Shown in pieces: positions 6,938 to 8,846 of a DNA stretch of 8,846 nucleotides. The stretch covers positions 1-8,846 of the forward strand of contig VFKS01000482.1 of the NCBI GenBank assembly GCA_009885425.1. The letters are read 5' to 3'. The DNA is from Novosphingobium sp. GTDB taxonomy: Bacteria; Pseudomonadota; Alphaproteobacteria; Sphingomonadales; Sphingomonadaceae. The notes beneath the pieces were generated by a model, which was not told where the DNA came from, searched no databases, and saw only the letters and a program-made list of their open reading frames with translations. How positions within the stretch are numbered: the stretch's first letter is position 1; the number at the start of each line of letters is the position of its first letter. A program made the translations under genes and the position numbers.

Positions 6938-8662
6938 AAGTGCGAACAGCTTCCGATCGCGCACCTTGTTCGCCTCGGTATAGAACCGCAGCCACCACGC
7001 CTGCTCCCCGGCCTTGGGGGGCTTTTTGAGCGCAATCCGCTTTGGCGTGGCCGGATCGAGCGCCGCCTCGGCCTTTTGCTGGGCCTGTTTGACCCGGAAC
7101 CGGTAGGAATCGAAAATCCGCACCGCTTCGACCATATAGGCCGTGGCGATCCGGCGATCACGGAACAGCAGCAGGTTTTCGCCGTTCTTGGTGTCGGCGG
7201 TGCCCGAAAAGTTGAACGATCCGGTATAGACTCTCGCGGTCGGCTGATCGAAATCGACCACTACGAACTTGTGGTGCATCTTCACCCCGCCGCCGCCTGC
7301 GCTTTCGCTGCGGAACGGCTCGGGCAGCTTGCCCGATAGCGCCGCCGCAAACACCGGGGCGGAATTGCCATCGGCATTGGTCACCAGAATGCCGGTGCGC
7401 TTGTCGGATATGCCGAACGCGAACACCGCCGGGTTGTGCACCACCGCCGTCACCGCCTGGCTCACTGCGCCGCCGGTTTGCGATAGGAACGCCAGGCTGA
7501 AGAACAGGCTCGACTGCGCTTGCCCGACATCCTGCCCGATGCTGGCGAGCAAGGCCTTGGCCTCACTACGCGGCGACATTGCGATTTCGGCGTCGATCCC
7601 GGCAATCGGCAGCTTGCGCCACAGGGTGACCGGGCTTTTCTTGAAATCGCGCGTCCCGGCCCAATAGGCCTCAAACGCCTCCAGCTGCATCGCCACCACG
7701 GCAGCGCCCTTCAGCACGACCGCGTTATTGGCTTGCACGTAAAACCCGCGCCACGAAAAATTGGTCGATCCGCAGATCACCGACTGCACCGTCGGCCCAT
7801 CGACGATGATCATCTTGTTGTGCTGCAATTGCCCCATGTGCTGGCGCAGCACCTGCGCGCCCGCTGCGGTCAGCCGGTCCGCCGCCAGACTTTCAGCCGA
7901 ATGCGGCGCGGCCTTGTGCGCGCTGTCATCGATGATGATCTTAAGCCTCGCCCCCAGCAGTTCCAGCCGCGCGACCATTTCGGGCAGATTCAGCTCATAG
8001 GCCACCACCCGCACCGCCGCCCCATCGGCCCGCGCCGCATCGAGCAGCGCCAGTATCCGGTCGCGCGCATCGAACCCCATCCAGTCATAAGCAAAGCCCG
8101 CCTTGGGGTGGCTCGGCACGAACGACAGCCCGAGATCAGCCTTGCCCGGGATCAGCTGTTTCAGGCCGTCTGCGCCGCCGAACTTGTCCGAAAAGGCTTG
8201 TGAGGAAACATAGCCGCGGGTGAAGCAGATATCGACCTTGCCCGACCAGGTTTCGCGCTGCAGCACCAGATCGGCTTCCTGTGGATCGCCGTTCGACAGC
8301 GCATCATTCTCACCCATGAACACCGGGGTGACGCGATAGCGGAACGCCTGCGGCCGATCGGCATCACGCGGGAAATGGACCCAGCGAAAGGTCTGCAGCG
8401 GCGCTTCGGTGCTGGGATACTGCGGCGCGGCGGCATCGGGCGGGGTCGGCCGTTCCCGCCCTTCAAAGCACAACCGATTGTTGACCGCGTAAAAGCGATT
8501 GGCCCCCGGCGGCTTGAACTCGATCGCAAAACCGACGAAATCGGCTGGCGGCTCACCAGTCTTCCAGTCCATCGCCAGCATGCACATCCCGTCGCCGCGA
8601 TGGACCGTCAGCGAGAACACTGCTGCCGGATTGGTGCCGCGTACCAGATAATCCCCACTCAT
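6926..8662 (-). CDS. Phospholipase D-superfamily protein with two HKD motifs
   Basis: A 578-residue cytoplasmic-looking protein with no signal peptide or membrane segment. Two HxKxxxxD motifs make a complete single-chain active site: H281-K283-D288 followed by GSTNFS (298-303), and H463-K465-D470 followed by GSFNFS (481-486) with a downstream Glu (E495). Family chemistry is cleavage or transfer at phosphodiester bonds through a phospho-His intermediate; substrates range from phospholipids to nucleic acids, so the target here is open. Residues 1 to about 150 form an unrecognised beta-rich N-terminal domain, and the tail (about 530-578) is basic with a KKPPK stretch. I chose ATG 8662 because AAGGGG (8674-8669) sits 6 nt before it. 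An ATG at 8695 would add 11 residues but has no such site. A Pho-box-like pair lies 43-60 bp upstream. Its 3' end overlaps the regulator gene, with no terminator between them. Confidence 0.9.
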   Translation of the reverse strand: MSGDYLVRGTNPAAVFSLTVHRGDGMCMLAMDWKTGEPPADFVGFAIEFKPPGANRFYAVNNRLCFEGRERPTPPDAAAPQYPSTEAPLQTFRWVHFPRDADRPQAFRYRVTPVFMGENDALSNGDPQEADLVLQRETWSGKVDICFTRGYVSSQAFSDKFGGADGLKQLIPGKADLGLSFVPSHPKAGFAYDWMGFDARDRILALLDAARADGAAVRVVAYELNLPEMVARLELLGARLKIIIDDSAHKAAPHSAESLAADRLTAAGAQVLRQHMGQLQHNKMIIVDGPTVQSVICGSTNFSWRGFYVQANNAVVLKGAAVVAMQLEAFEAYWAGTRDFKKSPVTLWRKLPIAGIDAEIAMSPRSEAKALLASIGQDVGQAQSSLFFSLAFLSQTGGAVSQAVTAVVHNPAVFAFGISDKRTGILVTNADGNSAPVFAAALSGKLPEPFRSESAGGGGVKMHHKFVVVDFDQPTARVYTGSFNFSGTADTKNGENLLLFRDRRIATAYMVEAVRIFDSYRFRVKQAQQKAEAALDPATPKRIALKKPPKAGEQAWWLRFYTEANKVRDRKLFALSGG

Positions 8663-8704
8663 CGCCTGCCCCTTCTTGGTTGCCGCCCGCCTCATCGCCC
8701 GACT

Positions 8705-8722
8705 CGGTCACGGTGCTGTCAG
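8705..8722 (+). promoter_or_regulatory. Pho-box-like direct repeat upstream of the PLD gene
   Basis: CGGTCAC (8705-8711), GGTG, CTGTCAG (8716-8722): the GTCA cores are exactly 11 bp apart. It sits 43-60 bp upstream of the PLD ATG, but the direct repeat points away from that gene, which is less usual for an activating Pho box. A lone half-site CTGTCA on the other strand (8751-8746) makes an inverted pair with CTGTCA at 8716-8721. Confidence 0.45.
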
Positions 8723-8775
8723 TCTAACCGCAACTCGTCTCCGATTGACAGAGCTCTGCCCTTCCCAGCGTCGGC

Positions 8776-8846
8776 TCAGCCCATGAGGTTCTGCCACTCG
8801 GCCAGGGCAGCCGAGCGGCGGGTCTTGTAGGTCTGTCTGTCGATCA
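8776..8846 (-). CDS. C-terminal end of an unidentified gene (cut by window edge)
   Basis: On the minus strand a frame open from the window edge encodes 22 residues (IDRQTYKTRRSAALAEWQNL then MG) before a TGA at 8778-8776. The composition (basic, with an amphipathic AALAEWQNL helix) looks like a real protein tail. No family can be named from so little. It is in the same direction as the PLD gene, 113 bp upstream of its start, and the Pho-like pair lies between them. I see no hairpin-plus-U terminator in that gap, so readthrough into the PLD gene is possible. Confidence 0.5.
   Translation of the reverse strand, partial: IDRQTYKTRRSAALAEWQNLMG

Noticed and set aside
6940..6964. GTGCG/CGCAC inverted repeat just after the regulator stop as a terminator
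   Set aside because: The arms are only 5 bp around 15 bp, it lies inside PLD coding sequence, and no T-run follows.
8749..8758. CAGAGCTCTG palindrome upstream of the PLD gene
   Set aside because: It has no loop or T-run and is only 10 bp; it is probably chance, though its first bases overlap the lone CTGTCA half-site.

Overview
The window reads as a high-GC alphaproteobacterial chromosome segment, most likely from the Sphingomonadales. This rests on the style of the proteins (a sphingomonad-type TonB-dependent receptor with an Ala/Pro/Glu-rich linker before the TonB box, and a large two-unit M16 peptidase) and on the base composition. It is inference, not a database match. There are four complete protein genes, two genes cut by the window edges, and no RNA gene, CRISPR array, insertion sequence or integrase.

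Layout. 1-2793 (+) is an M16 zinc metallopeptidase whose 5' end, presumably with a signal peptide, lies outside the window. It converges on a TonB-dependent outer-membrane receptor (2863-5271, -), and a strong hairpin with a U-tract separates the two and ends the receptor transcript. Upstream of the receptor, in the same direction, is a small secreted protein of unknown function (5458-5988, -). A 262-bp divergent intergenic region follows, then a PhoB-like winged-helix response regulator with a degenerate receiver (6251-6937, +). This overlaps by 12 bp, tail to tail, a two-HKD phospholipase D-superfamily protein (6926-8662, -). The last 22 codons of an unidentified gene (-) occupy the right edge.

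The most interesting signal is regulatory. All three intergenic regions that hold a promoter contain GTCA cores repeated at exactly 11 bp, in forms such as CTGTCAT/GTGTCAC and CGGTCAC/CTGTCAG. They lie in front of the receptor, between the secreted protein and the regulator (three separate arrays), and in front of the PLD gene. CTGTCAY half-sites repeated every 11 bp are the hallmark of Pho boxes bound by PhoB-type regulators. The only regulator in the window has a PhoB-like DNA-binding domain, but its receiver has lost the switch Lys and Thr. The working model is a small local regulon in which this orphan, possibly phosphorylation-independent PhoB paralogue (or genuine PhoB) controls itself, a secreted protein, a TonB receptor and a phosphodiesterase-type enzyme. 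The sites are seen in the sequence. Which protein binds them, and the link to phosphate, are inference.
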